Shown here piece after piece: positions 12,766 through 24,600 of a DNA stretch of 64,000 nucleotides. Source of the stretch: Coenobita brevimanus (taxonomy: Eukaryota; Arthropoda; Malacostraca; Decapoda; Coenobitidae); assembly GCA_032717465.1 (NCBI GenBank), contig CM064666.1, forward strand, positions 5,656,028 to 5,720,027, in the 5' to 3' direction. The position numbers and the translations under genes are program-made. Numbering within the stretch: the stretch's first letter is position 1; each line of letters begins with the position of its first letter. A model generated the notes under the pieces. The model saw only the letters and a program-made list of their open reading frames with translations. It searched no databases and had not been told where the DNA came from.

Positions 12766-12769
12766 ACAT

Positions 12770-13553
12770 TGTTACGGAACAGAGAAAGATAATGTACACT
12801 TTAAGTGAGAATACTAAGAGTCACTACTGTCCCGTAAAGTTCCAGGTTCAAAACAAAAGAGTTAGGTAAAATTACAAGTTAAGGTTTAATGCTTAAATTA
12901 ACAACAAAACATTCAGGACTCATAAGGATAATGTAATGGCAAATAAACAGGTTAAATATATGGTTAACTGCAATAGCCTCTATTAACACGAAATTAGCAA
13001 GATCAAATTTATCTAAGTCAGCCCTGATAAAATGAGATACCAGATAATACTCAGTGAATGCCAGATAAATTATTACAGATACAAACTATTATCAAAAATG
13101 ACTGACACAACCCAACATCAATCAAAAACCCCACTAGGCCTAAGAATTAACCTTATGCTACACAGTACAAGAAAAAATGCAATAACAGTAATACTCAAAT
13201 TACACACAGCTGCTAGAGGTTTGGAGATTTCTTGAGCACTCACAATAATAATATCTGTACAGGGGAGGACAGAGATGTGAACAAAATGAGGAGCAGATCT
13301 AAGTGGCAATGATGCAGAGATTGAGCTCATTATATAGGGGCCAGCAGAGCCTGATACAGCTTGTAAGAAGGACGCGCAAATGAAGCCATGGGGACAAAGA
13401 GCTGAAAATCCCGCAAAGTATAACAGAGAGAACGACTTACTCTACTATAACGGTAGAAGGGGGGGACTGAGGCAGAACACGCTCGTGATCAAACATGCAG
13501 CAACTGTGCGTTAAAATTACACAAAGGATGATGAAATCATAGGCTATGTAACA
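12770..13553 (-). repeat. 3' LTR of gypsy copy 1
   Basis: 784 bp, TG...CA ends, the downstream LTR in the minus-strand sense. TATATAA lies at 13330-13336 (minus strand). Confidence 0.93.
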
Positions 13554-13562
13554 CCTCCCCAC
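13554..13562 (-). promoter_or_regulatory. Polypurine tract of gypsy copy 1
   Basis: Minus-strand GTGGGGAGG directly abuts the 3' LTR, the expected position for plus-strand priming. The same tract is at 50285-50293 in copy 2. Confidence 0.7.
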
Positions 13563-16500
13563 AAAGAAAAAAGAAATTTACAAAGGAAATTTCTTATTAC
13601 TCTAAAACAATCTGTATATGGCATTACAGACCATGCAAAGGTCTTTCCTAATGTTACAAAACATGAGATCTCCCTAGCACGTTCAGTCATAGGTACTTGC
13701 CAGTATCCCTTTAACAAATCAAACTTACTTATGTACCTAGCCTTTCCGATCTTGTCTATGCAATCTTCCACACGAGGGAGCAGGTAAGTGTCTGTTTTGG
13801 TTATCTGATAACACGTCTGTAGTCGATGCAAAGGAGGCAATTTAATTGGCTTTGCGTCTCCAACATCGACATCATGCATCAACACAGCGGTTCTTCCTGG
13901 AGTAGCACGGAACACTTGCGGGTACTCCTGCAGTAATGCCGAAAACTCCTGCCTTTCCTTGGGAGGTAGATGAAAAAGCTTAGTCTGGAGATCATTCATG
14001 ATATCAGGATTCTTCCCCAAACTATCACTCAGGCTCATACTGCATGGGAGAGCTTCACTTGCAGACTCGGGTGGAACAGCTACAGTGCAGACTGGATTAT
14101 TTTCGTCCCGCCTGTGATATAACTTTAGCATGTTGATGTGACATAGTTGCTTGCTCTTTCTACGATCTGGCGTGGCGATGACATAGTTGACATCACTGAG
14201 TTTCTTCTCCACGAAATAAGGGCCACTAAACTTGGCTCTAAGAGGTTGCCCATGAACTGGTAGCAGAATCAAAACCTGATCTCCTGGCTGAAAGTGGCGT
14301 AACCTGGACTTCTTATCATACCAAGTCTTCATCTTCTCCTGAGCAGCTCCTAAATTCTCTCTCGCCAGCTGTAAAGCAGTGGACAGCCGTTCTTTGAACT
14401 TCATCACATACTCCAGCAGGTTGACGTCATCTTCCTCCGACAGCCAGTATTCCTTTAGTAACTTAAGGGGTCCTCTTACTTCATGGCCAAACAGTAGTTC
14501 AAAAGGTGAGAAGCCCAGTGATTTATTTGGAGATTCTCTTGCGGCAAACACAACGAATGGAAGACCTTTATCCCAGTCTTTCTGATGTTCCAAACAGTAT
14601 TTCTTGAGCATCGATTTCAGTGTTTGATGATATCTCTCCAACGCTCCTTGGGTCTGGGGATGGTAAGCTGAAGACGTGATCTGGGTGATGCCCAACTCTT
14701 TCAGAGACTGCTTGAAAACATTCAACATGAAATTACTTCCCCGGTCTGACTGTACCTCCTTGGGCAGACCAAACTTTGTGAAGAACCCTAGCATTTCCTT
14801 AACCACGTTCTTTGCTGAGATATTTCTAAGTGGAATGGCTTCAGGATAACGAGTAGCCATATCAATCATGGTCAACACATAAGAAAATCCTGAAGAAGTC
14901 TTAGGAAGAGGGCCCACAATATCCACCAACACACGGGTGAAAGGCGCCTCAAAAGGGGGAATGGGAACTAGAGGTGCAACCTTTTCGGTCTGATTACACT
15001 TCCCCACAACTTGACAGGTGTGACAAGACTTACAATACCAGGAAACATCCCTGAAGATACCTGGCCAGTAGAAGTGTTTCAAAATGCGTGCCACAGTCTT
15101 CCTCACTCCAAGGTGTCCTGCCAAACTGGAATCATGAGCCACTCTAATGATATCCTGCCTACAAACACGAGGGATGACAACTTGATGTACAACCTCCCAT
15201 TCACAGTCGGCTGATGCTGTTGGGGGTCTCCACTTCCTCATAAGTACTCCTGACTTTACATAATAACAAGTAGAAGCACCGGCTGACTCTTCTTCACTGT
15301 AAGCAGAGTTAGCTAGACCTTTCAACTCAGGGTCAGCAACCTGCAACTCAACCAACTCTTGACGAGACAAATTATCAACACTACGGGGTACTGCCTCATC
15401 TGGTGAGTGGTCCAAATTAGCGAGAAAAGTGTCAGCTAGGATAACATCATCATCATCATTATCCTCTAAATCACCAGTAACTTTAGACTTAGCCCTAGTG
15501 ACAGCACATGCAGGGAACACATCAGGGACATCACAATCCTGGGCCGCAGCCACTGGCTCACTAGACAACTGAGGAGCTGGACACACTTGACTTCCACCAA
15601 TATCATTTCCAAGTAAGAAAGTTACACCTGACATTGGGAGTGTCTCAACCAACCCAACCATAACAGAACCATTAACAAAACCAGACTCTAAATTCACTCT
15701 GCACAGAGGGACAGAGAAGTAATTATTCCCTACACCTTGTAAGATTACAGTTTCATCAGAGGAATTAACATTAGAGCCTAGAACACTGGTCAGCATAAGG
15801 GATTGGCAGGCACCTGTATCACGATATATCTGAACTGATTTCCTGTCATTACTGTCCAGAGGACTGACAAAACCATCAGACAGGAAATTAGCACATGAAC
15901 TCTTGAGAGTGTCACCCACGTTACTGCTCAAAAGAGGAGCTCCATCATGAGAATTTAAGTTACCCCTCAAAGCAGGTTCAGTTAACTCAGTTAAAGAATT
16001 CTGGGAACTCTCAAGAGTGGACACTAGACCAATTGACTGAATATTTAAAGACTCCTTTTTGTTCACATCACGCTGTCTCCTGAAACATCTCTCCATAGTA
16101 TGACCAAGCTTACTACAATAAGTACATTTACTTTTCTGAAATCTAGAGGTGAAGCTGGTATTTACTTCCTGAGAAACATCATCCTTATTCTCTTTCCTGT
16201 TACCTGTACTCTGAGTAGAGGCAACGTACTTACTCTCAGCTTTCCCTTTTTCTTTAGAATATCTCTTGTGAGTGAGAACATACTCATCAGCTAAAACTGC
16301 AGCATCAGACAAATTATCTATTCTTTTCTCATCAAGATATAGGCTTACATCTTTATAAATACACCTTTTGAAGTCCTCCAGCAAAATCATCTGCTTAAAT
16401 TTATCAAAATCAGAATCCACATTCTTAGAATTTAACCACTGCTCTAACAGATCTCCTTTGATTTTTGCATACTCAACATGGGATTGCTTATCTTGCTTGT

Positions 16501-17158
16501 AAGTTGTCCTAAATTTTACTCTATAGGCTTCGGGAACAAGCTCATAGGCCTTAAGAATCAAGCTCTTAACTACATCATAATTATCAGATTGATCCTGAGG
16601 CAAAGATGCATAAGTTACTTGAGCTTTACCGGTGAGAACAGTTTGAAGGAGTACTGGCCAATACTCCTTAGGCCAATTAAAACCTTTAGCTACCCTCTCA
16701 AACAACTGAAAATACTTTGTTAAATCAGATTCATTAAAAGGAGGGACAAGTTTAACATTTTTAGCCACATCAAAATCATCAGAGCTAGATGATCCAGTTC
16801 CACCTTGTTTCATGCGATACTCATGGTCTGCCTGAATCCTGGCAAGTTCAATTTGTGCCTGAGCCTGTACCTGTGCCACTTGAATACGAGCATTTGCCTC
16901 CTTAACACGAGGCTCCTGCAGGGCGAGCTGTAACTTAGCTAATTCAATCTGTGTTTGCTCATTTGGAGGAGTTACATTAAACAAGCTTTCATTAATCATG
17001 GCAACAATCTGATCTTTAGACTGATGAGAGCGAACAACAAATCCCAATTGTTGAGCAACAAGCTTAAGTTCATTCTTTGTTCTGTTTTCTATATCACACA
17101 CTGTTTGCACATTTGACAAAAAATCTTTGGCTTCATCAAGTGTAGTAATAGTAGACAT
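13563..17158 (-). pseudogene. gag-pol of gypsy copy 1: Gag-PR-INT-truncated RT
   Basis: One long open frame. I place the start at the ATG at 17158, because the in-frame codons upstream lack an ATG. Gag runs to about residue 340 with a charged helical segment and a zinc knuckle C-x2-C-x4-H-x4-C (CTYCSKLGHTMERC, near 344). The protease has DTGA near 446. Integrase follows: an HHCC finger (HDSSLAGHLGV, then CKSCHTC) near 670-715, catalytic Asp in VDIVGP (~744), Asp in QSDRGSNF (~805), Glu in ALERYHQ (~841), and a GPY/F motif (GPYFVEKK, ~982). RT comes last and is incomplete: its finger region is deleted, it lacks the YIDD box, and the frame reads through the deletion junction near 13615 into unrelated codons up to the LTR. 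No RNase H remains. Confidence 0.9.
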
Positions 17159-17217
17159 AATTAATAAGTAACAGTCACAAAATATCAAGCAATATCCTTA
17201 TGATAATATCCTGAATA

Positions 17218-17234
17218 TCCTGGCGAGGTCGCCA
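17218..17234 (-). promoter_or_regulatory. tRNA primer binding site, gypsy copy 1
   Basis: Minus-strand TGGCGACCTCGCCAGGA starts six bases after the 5' LTR and begins TGG, complementary to a tRNA CCA end. TGGCGACC recalls tRNA-Arg-primed gypsy elements; the exact tRNA is not certain. Confidence 0.6.
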
Positions 17235-17240
17235 AATTTA

Positions 17241-18024
17241 TGTTACGGAACAGAGAAAGATAATGTACACTTTAAGTGAGAATACTAAGAGTCACTACTG
17301 TCCCGTAAAGTTCCAGGTTCAAAACAAAAGAGTTAGGTAAAATTACAAGTTAAGGTTTAATGCTTAAACTAACAACAAAACATTCAGGACTCATAAGGAT
17401 AATGTAATGGCAAATAAACAGGTTAAATATATGGTTAACTGCAATAGCCTCTATTAACACGAAATTAGCAAGATCAAATTTATCTAAGTCAGCCCTGATA
17501 AAATGAGATACCAGATAATACTCAGTGAATGCCAGATAAATTATTACAGATACAAACTATTATCAAAAATGACTGACACAACCCAACATCAATCAAAAAC
17601 CCCACTAGGCCTAAGAATTAACCTTATGCTACACAGTACAAGAAAAAATGCAATAACAGTAATACTCAAATTACACACAGCTGCTAGATGTTTGGAGATT
17701 TCTTGAGCACTCACAATAATAATATCTGTACAGGGGAGGACAGAGATGTGAACAAAATGAGGAGCAGATCTAAGTGGCAATGATGCAGAGATTGAGCTCA
17801 TTATATAGGGGCCAGCAGAGCCTGATACAACTTGTAAGAAGGACGCGCAAATGAAGCCATGGGGACAAAGAGCTGAAAATCCCGCAAAGTATAACAGAGA
17901 GAACGACTTACTCTACTATAACGGTAGAAGGGGGGGACTGAGGCAGAACACGCTCGTGATCAAACATGCAGCAACTGTGCATTAAAATTACACAAAGGAT
18001 GATGAAATCATAGGCTATGTAACA
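17241..18024 (-). repeat. 5' LTR of gypsy copy 1
   Basis: 784 bp, TG...CA ends. It is the upstream LTR for the minus-strand genes. Confidence 0.93.
17801..17807 (-). promoter_or_regulatory. TATA box in the 5' LTR of gypsy copy 1
   Basis: Minus-strand TATATAA in the context GGCCCCTATATAATGAGCTC, conserved in all four LTRs (13330-13336, 50060-50066 and 55609-55615 in the others). Transcription would start roughly 30 bases further along the minus strand. Confidence 0.6.
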
Positions 18025-18028
18025 ACAT

Positions 18029-18990
18029 CAACACGTGATTCCCAACCTATCGCCAAACCCTACTCGGCCCCCAATCCCCCGCCTCCGCCTCCTTCACACT
18101 CACAGTTACCAGACACAAGAGGTCTGGCTGTCGCTTCATATTCACCCGTCTCACACCAATGCTTAGGGAAGGTGGATAATGCGGAACTTTCCCTGATTGT
18201 ACATTCACTGACTTTACATCTCTCGAAGACCATCACTTTACTCTTCCCTACATTCACCTTGACATTCCGTTTCTTACACACTCACCCAGACTCATCCACT
18301 AAGCCTTGCAGCTCCCCTTCGTCTTCAATTAACAACACAGTATCATCTGCAAACAACAGTACAGGGAGTTTCCAAACACTGCCCTCTCTCACTAAGGCCG
18401 CTCCAACATCCACTGCCCTACCTTGTATCTCTTTTATAACCCCATCCATGTACAGATTGAACAACCATGGAGACATGACACATCCTTGTTTCAATCCAAC
18501 CTTTAAATAGAAAAATCGTTCAGTTCACTATCTAAACCCACTGCAGCCTTAGCACCCTCATACATACTCTTCACGGCATTTAACAACTTCCCATCTACTC
18601 CATATATTCTTAGTACTTTCCACAATCCTTGTCTATCCACCCTGTCACATGCTTTCTCCATATCCATGAAGGCCGCATACAACTTCTTTCCCTTCTCTTG
18701 AAACTTTTTTACTAAAGATCTAAGAATGAATATCTGATCTACACCTTTTCCCTTCCTAAAACCTCCCTGTTCTTCTCCAACTAATTCCTCTGTTATTTCC
18801 CTAACTCTCGATAAGTATCCTACCATATACTTTTCCTGTTACACTAAGAAGGCAAATGCCCCTATGATTACCAAACACTTCTTTTTCCCCTTTTCCTTTG
18901 CATAGGGGAATAATTATACCTGACTTCCAATCCTCCGGGACTCTAATGTACAGTACCTTCCTCCCAGGCCAATCTGCACATCTACCACAT
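18029..18990 (-). pseudogene. LINE-B (RTE-like) reverse transcriptase fragment
   Basis: Minus-strand frames give consecutive RT motifs. From the 5' side: [17 protein letters not shown] near 18950, EEQGGFRKGKGVDQIFILRS, motif A in AAFMDMEKACDRVDR, motif B in MKQGCVMSPWLFNLYMDGV, and motif C in LLFADDTVLL, followed by NVGKSKVMVFERC. At least two frameshifts and a stop separate them. The copy is truncated at both ends, by the (TA)n run on the right and gypsy copy 1 on the left. The family looks RTE-like and is abundant in crustacean genomes. Confidence 0.85.
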
Positions 18991-19020
18991 CCATTCCATT
19001 ACTATTACTATACTGTAAAT

Positions 19021-19026
19021 AAATAA

Positions 19027-19113
<87 letters not shown>

Positions 19114-19119
19114 GGTAGG

Positions 19120-19155
<36 letters not shown>

Positions 19156-19171
19156 TATAGAGATATATGAT
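19021..19171. repeat. (TA)n with GATA/GA satellite-like tail
   Basis: TA from about 19031 to 19109, then GATA and GA units. Confidence 0.95.
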
Positions 19172-19900
19172 ACAAGCGCTTCACGGCCCATTCAGGCTGC
19201 TCAGATGACAGCCGTTTCTGGATCGTGCTTCATTCGTGTCGAAACCAAGGATTTATGCATCAACACAGGGGAAATTGAAACGGACCCATTTGTACCCCAG
19301 TGGCAACCATCCGACAAAGTTTCATTGAAATCCTCTTTCCATTTTCAGCTACACACACACACCCACCCACCCACCCACCCACACACACACACACAGATGG
19401 ATGGGCGAATTGGTGTCCGGTAGGGCGGGTGGGGTGGGTGGACAGGGTTATGTGGATGTGGAGGGGCAGGGTGGGTGGAATGGATGGGAGGGATGGAGGG
19501 TGGGTGTGATGGGGTAGGGTGGGTGGGGTGAGTCGGCAGGGTTGGGTGGGTGTGGTGGGTCAGCATAAGTCGGTGTGTGGGTGGGCGGGATGGGTGGGTG
19601 AGTGTGGTTTAGTGGGTGGCCAGGGTGGATGGGAAGCTGGGCAGGTGGATGGGTGGGGTAACTGGGTGGTTGGGTGAGCATAGTGGGTGGGAAGGGTTGG
19701 TAGATGGGTGGGTATTGGGAAAAGTCCATAGGGAATATATCCCTGGGGAAATGGGCCCAACGAGGAACAGAGGTTCAAAAGGCATAACGGAACCCTTGGG
19801 GCCTTCTCCCACAGGAGTGGCCATCCAGGGCACCAGGCAGTTCTGATATTCACCGTCATAGGGTTTTACCCGGGCAACGCCGGGTATCCCTGGTAGTCCA
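19172..19900 (+). mobile_element. G-rich minisatellite region ending in a possible Helitron-like 3' end
   Basis: 19380-19700 is a degenerate GGTGGGT-type minisatellite after a short CA/CCCA run. At 19864-19897 a hairpin (ACCCGGGCAACGCCGGGT) is followed by ATCCCTGGT. A GC-rich hairpin about ten bases before a CTRR-T terminus is a feature of Helitron 3' ends. No RepHel protein and no matching 5' end were found, so a non-autonomous Helitron is only a suggestion. Long proline- or glycine-rich frames here are minisatellite artefacts. Confidence 0.35.
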
Positions 19901-19929
19901 TAATATAAAAGCAGTTGCAGTTGTGCCCC

Positions 19930-20042
<113 letters not shown>

Positions 20043-20049
20043 CTAACGA

Positions 20050-20460
20050 GTCATCTGGTGGAGGCTGATGGCTGAGTGAATAGATTGAAGGGGTAGATGG
20101 GTGAGTTGGGCAGAGTGAGTGAGCAGGGTGAGTGGAGTGGGCTGAGTAGGGCAGAGTGGAGTTGGAGGGAGGGGATGTGGTGGGACGCATGGGCAGGGTG
20201 AGGAAATAGGGTGTGGTTAGAAGGTTGCGTGGGACATGTCGACATGCAGGCATTTTGGATATGTGGGTTTTTAATGGGGTGGGTAAGTGGGGGGGGGGCA
20301 AGGTGGATGAGGTGGGAGAGGTAAGGTTAGATGAATGGGTGGGGAGATGGGGTAGGATGGATGTGGGTGATCAAGGTGGGGTGGTGTTAGAATGGATGCG
20401 TGGGATGGTTGGGTGAGCAGGCCAGGGTGGGTTGGGTGAGTGACCTGGTATGGTGAGTGA
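20050..20460. repeat. G-rich degenerate minisatellite
   Basis: Irregular repeats of GGGTGGGT, GAGTGGGC and GATGGGTG type; no coding evidence. Confidence 0.6.
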
Positions 20461-20800
20461 TGTGGGTTGTGGAAATACTGGTTCATTTGGTAAACAGGTC
20501 TATGGTAGAAATTAATAGGTTCATGGTAAGAACTGATCCATGTGGGAAAATAGGTCATGATGGAAATAGATCCATGGGTAGAAGGTCCACGGGAAAAACA
20601 GCTCCATGGGAAGAATAAGTCAGTGGCAAAAATAGGTCCATATGGCAAATCTCATGAGCAAAAATACATCCCTAGGTAGAACAGGTCCATGAGAAAAACA
20701 GGATTCCATGGAAATTATCTCCATGTGTAAATATAGGTCCACGAGTGAAAAAAACGGTTAAATGGGGAGAAATGGAACCAAGTAGAAAACATAGGGCCCG
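20461..20800. repeat. Decayed ~25-bp minisatellite
   Basis: About a dozen degenerate units built around AGGTCCATGGGAAAAA recur with a spacing near 20-28 bp (for example near 20553, 20585, 20604, 20633, 20682 and 20735). Confidence 0.55.
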
Positions 20801-21560
20801 GGAGGAAAAATTAACACTTCGTGTACAGCCCTCTAGGGGGAAAGTAGGTGGTTGGGATTGACTTCTACAGGGTGTACTCCGAGAAATGTCTATTGGCTAG
20901 TTGCTATTATTATTATTATTATTGATCGCCACCTGTTACCATAGGTGGAGATCTTTGTAACCGTCATTATATTATCATTATTATTATTCCCTCACTTTCC
21001 ATCCTCGACTTTCATCTTACTTATTGAGAACGTACACCACCATGACCCTATTGCACTGACCCAATTTCAGTGACTAATTTTCAAGGTCACAGGTCCAAAA
21101 ATGTCCAAAAATCATGAAGTTTCAACCTCAGTTTACTCCGAAACTATTATAGATACATAAACATTGAAGGAAGTTACTTGATAACATTATTTTCCAAACA
21201 TTTTTACGAAAAAAAAAAAAAACGGAAGGTTATTCATGTGTGACATTACGATATTTCGGAACCACCACCTTTCAATATCTTTTTCATACGAGAAAAAAAA
21301 AAAAAAAAGGATTAGTGAGGCACTTCTTGGCCCGATAAGTTTTATCTGGTCTTGGACCAGGTCTGTATTCTTTTTGGTGGCAGTTTGACCAACGGTTTAT
21401 GAGCTATTACAAAAAAAAAAAAACGTAAGTTGTGCCTGTCTGTAATATTCTCAGAGATGGGCAGTCTCTGACAGTTACAATCTTCTAGTTATTATTATTG
21501 TTATTAGTATTATGATGATGATTATTATTATCATTATTATTATTATTATTCGTGTGCCAG
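20801..21560. other. Presumed intron upstream of the first SLC5-like exon
   Basis: No exon recognised. It contains ATT triplet runs, three A-tracts (about 21211, 21295 and 21412) and an ATT run that serves as the pyrimidine-poor stretch before the splice acceptor at 21559-21560. Confidence 0.4.
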
Positions 21561-21781
21561 GGTGCGACGGTGGGCCTGCTGGGGTCCTTTGTGTTCTCAT
21601 CCTGGCTGGCAGTTGGCAAATTCCTGAAGGGAAGTGGATCACCTCCCACACTGCCTCTGTCCACCCTCGGCTGCTTCAACTCCACTCTCAGCTCTAACGA
21701 ACTCCGTCTGACAAACTCCAGTTTCACGACAACTTATCCCACCTCCACCTCCACTCCCGCAGAAGACATCCTCTCGTTGGT
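21561..21781 (+). CDS. SLC5-like sodium-coupled transporter, exon with TM segment and extracellular loop
   Basis: A CAG acceptor at 21558-21560 and a GTAAGT donor at 21782 bound a 221-bp exon. It encodes GATVGLLGSFVFSSWLAVGKF, a transmembrane helix, then PLSTLGCFNSTLSS and a Ser/Thr/Pro-rich loop with N-glycosylation sequons (NST, NSS). This matches the penultimate membrane segment and the following loop of SLC5-family sodium-coupled monocarboxylate/multivitamin transporters, where GA.VGL, PLST and a Cys are typical. The exon ends in phase 2 (GT), which the exon at 28503 completes. The product would import small carboxylates or vitamins with sodium at the plasma membrane. Earlier exons are not recognisable in this window. 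Confidence 0.75.
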
Positions 21782-21814
21782 GTAAGTGCTCTGGGATATA
21801 TTATTTAGGCAACG

Positions 21815-21935
21815 CCAGGAGATTTCGCTCATCATCATCATCATCATCATCACCATCATTTTCATCATCATCATCACTGTGTGGGAAGAGGGCGGGATAA
21901 CGATGGTGGTGATGACGATGATAATTGTTGTTTTT
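21815..21935. repeat. (ATC)n microsatellite, intronic
   Basis: Imperfect CATCAT and GATGAT triplet runs just inside the intron. Confidence 0.85.
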
Positions 21936-22425
21936 GTTTTTGTCTCACGAACTAATTTAAGGTATGTGTATAGGAGAGAAAGGGGTAATGTCGCGTCATC
22001 AATTCCTTTAAACAGCTTTATTATTGCAACTACATCACACCTTTATTTAACTTACAGTAAGACTCTTATTCTCGTCGGGTAAGGAGGCTCCCTAGCACCT
22101 TTTTCTTATTTATTTATTTATGGACATGGCTGGTTAATATTCTTTTGTTCGTTATTTATAGTGACTGTGGCAATGTTAGGAGGATTTATGTAACACAGAC
22201 TAGGACAGTAAGGTACAATAAACAAAACAAATCGCTTACGAATAGGTGTTAGGGAGTTTCCGGGATCGAGAAGGCTTTGATATAGGTTCATCCACGCTTA
22301 TTATGTAGGTCTGTTCTTGCTACTTCATCACGACTTTAATTAACTCAAGATCATAGTTTCTTTTGTGGTGAGTGAAGATCTGTGTATCTATCAATCTATC
22401 GGTCAACAGCCAGACGCCATAATTC
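21936..22425. other. Intronic sequence, nothing recognised
   Basis: Intron of the SLC5-like gene; no repeat family or gene identified. Confidence 0.35.
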
Positions 22426-22429
22426 CGTA

Positions 22430-22765
22430 AAGGGTGTCCGTTGTCACTGAGTTAGATGTTATACAGGGAGGGACACCAACCCTCCTCTGATCCACTTGTT
22501 GACACGTAGGAAACATGTATGGGTTGGTTATATGGTTACCACCCAGCGCTGTAAATAGTTTCCTAACTTACAGGAAACCATTAGGCTTTGTCACTCAATG
22601 TAAAGCCATCTGAAAAGGAGAGTAAAAAAAAAAAGTTACGGGAAAAATGCAAGAAATAGAAAGAGGAGGGCAGACAAAAAAAAAAAAATGATAAAGATGA
22701 AGGAAGAAGTAGGCAGCACTACATCAAGTGAGTGGATGATGGTCACCACCACCTACCACAACAGC
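22430..22765 (-). mobile_element. S1 interspersed repeat, partial
   Basis: Reverse-oriented copy: ATGGTTACCACCCAG, CAGGAAACCATT, GTCACTCAATGTA and CATCAAGTGAGTGGATGATGGTCACCACCACCTACC (spread over 22530-22760) match the S1 repeat at 11395. Two A-tracts interrupt it. Confidence 0.65.
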
Positions 22766-22989
22766 AGCCAAGTGATTTGTGTTCAGTATTGTTTCTGCTG
22801 TCTACCGGGGGTTTTATACAACATTAAAGAACTGTGCAACTGAACTCTTAAAACCTGCCTTCATTAATCCCTTCATTACTAAGGTATTCCTTTAATCTGA
22901 CTGAGCTCTCCGGAGAACAGCAAGATCAGCCAAACTTGACGTCCTTGGGTTGGAGGGGTTAACGCTTGTATCTGAGCATAAGAAGGAGG

Positions 22990-23310
22990 TAAGTTTTTAC
23001 CGTAACTCTAAAATAGGGATTAATGACGATGATGACTATAATAATACTCATAATGACGATGATGATATTTATATTGACAGTGACGTTGATGACTATATCG
23101 ATGATGATAATGACTTTGACGATGCTGACGATAGCAATAAGGATGATGATGAAATTCATAATGGTAATGACGTTGATGAAGAGAGCGATGATGACGATAT
23201 TCATAATGACATTCTCCATGATGACGATAGCGATGATGATAATGATTACAAGGACGATAACCATGATAATGGCGACGTGATCGACGGCAATGAAAACAAC
23301 AACGACGAGT
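22990..23310. repeat. Degenerate GAT triplet repeat
   Basis: GATGATGAC/AATGAT units extend about 300 bp. They create an Asp-rich open frame on the + strand and Ile/Met-rich or His-rich frames elsewhere, none of which should be read as a gene. Confidence 0.85.
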
Positions 23311-23404
23311 ACATTTCGTCCAAATTAACTTGGCCGAGACTATCATCCTCTTGCAGTTCATTTCACCTTAGTTAAGTGGCAGAGTAAGACAAAACTATAA
23401 TGTA

Positions 23405-24600
23405 CTATTGCGGACACCCGATCCTGACCCACTTAGTATCTGCCTGGTGCTGTCTGGCAACCGATTGTAGGCTTTTGCGTTTAATGAATGAATTCTGGCA
23501 CTGCTGGTAACCCTGACTGAGTCTGGGGTGGGTAACATATCTGGATGCATTTTTGTTGGTTAGTATAGGATAAATTTAAACGATTTTACACCTATAACCT
23601 TTAAATATTTATTGTATGTTGCGGGATGCCATTCCAAATCCCCACACATTAAAGTGTGATTGTATTATGAATACGTCAAAACAGTAGCCCTGGCAACATG
23701 CAAATGTCAGGCTTACCAAACGCTGGTAGGTGGCCACAGTGAAGAAGCGAAACAGAACCGAAATATACGGGAAAATATTTGGCAATTGAGTGATGTTAAT
23801 CAAAAATTATATCTCTTAACACCCTTAAATTATATCAATAGAAATTAAAGGGAAAAAAAAAAAAACAGGATATTAAACGTGGTATGGATACGTAGACATA
23901 AAGAATCGGAAAGGTTCGCCACCCTTCAGTACCAACCAGCCACACCTCCATCCACCCACCGACTCAGACTTTCCTTGACCTAAGATAGTGTTCCCTCCCA
24001 TAAATATACTGTCCTTTGGTTTTAATTTCAAGAAAGAAGTCACTGTAAAACTATGTATTTTGAACCCAAATCATACCATGTCCAGATTTAGTGATGACAG
24101 CCGAACACCTTTTTATTGTAACATGATATAAAACACGAATAAAACTCTCGTAACTGTTATTAGATATTATAATGGTTATGGTAATATAATAAGTGTAACA
24201 ACAGAGTGCTGGCAGTCATTACGAATACAGTTGATATGGCAATGTGCACAGATGTCAGTCCATAGTAGTAGCTGTAAACTAGAGCATCAGATCATATGAG
24301 CTAGTGCATCCATCCAGACATCCTCCTGTGCAACATCCTTTCTACCAAAGGTCCGCTGATACAGAGCCAAGACCCCCACTTTGATATATTGTCGATGCAC
24401 TGGCTCTTGTAATTAACAGGTCCCGTAGCGTTTCACGCATCACAGCTAAAGTGACATTCATATTGTGAACGCCAACCCCAAGTGCGTCGCTGCAACCCCC
24501 AGAAGTTATGCATATCGGCGTATTCCGCAGTAAGAACACATATGCCAAAATCCACACACCCACACTTGTTACTCAAATGTGCCTTACCGCTCTGTCTGTC
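23405..24600 (+). repeat. Left arm of the 4.9-kb inverted repeat
   Basis: Pairs with 27110-28298. Small differences and indels are scattered, and similarity fades beyond about 24460. Confidence 0.8.

Larger units (their letters stand above)
12770..18024 (-). mobile_element. Ty3/gypsy LTR retrotransposon, copy 1 (integrase before RT; internally deleted)
   Basis: Two 784-bp LTRs (12770-13553 and 17241-18024) begin TGTTAC and end GTAACA. I count about four differences between them, so the insertion is young. ACAT flanks both sides (12766-12769 and 18025-18028). On the minus strand the internal part has a primer binding site, gag, protease, integrase, then a truncated RT, then a polypurine tract. 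Against copy 2 (49483-55833) it lacks 879 bp covering the RT palm and RNase H, plus about 141 bp of RT fingers. It cannot be autonomous, but the LTRs are intact. Confidence 0.93.

Noticed and set aside
22950..23375. 141-codon Asp/Asn-rich frame
   Set aside because: Entirely produced by a degenerate GAT triplet repeat inside an intron; the other frames are equally long and biased.
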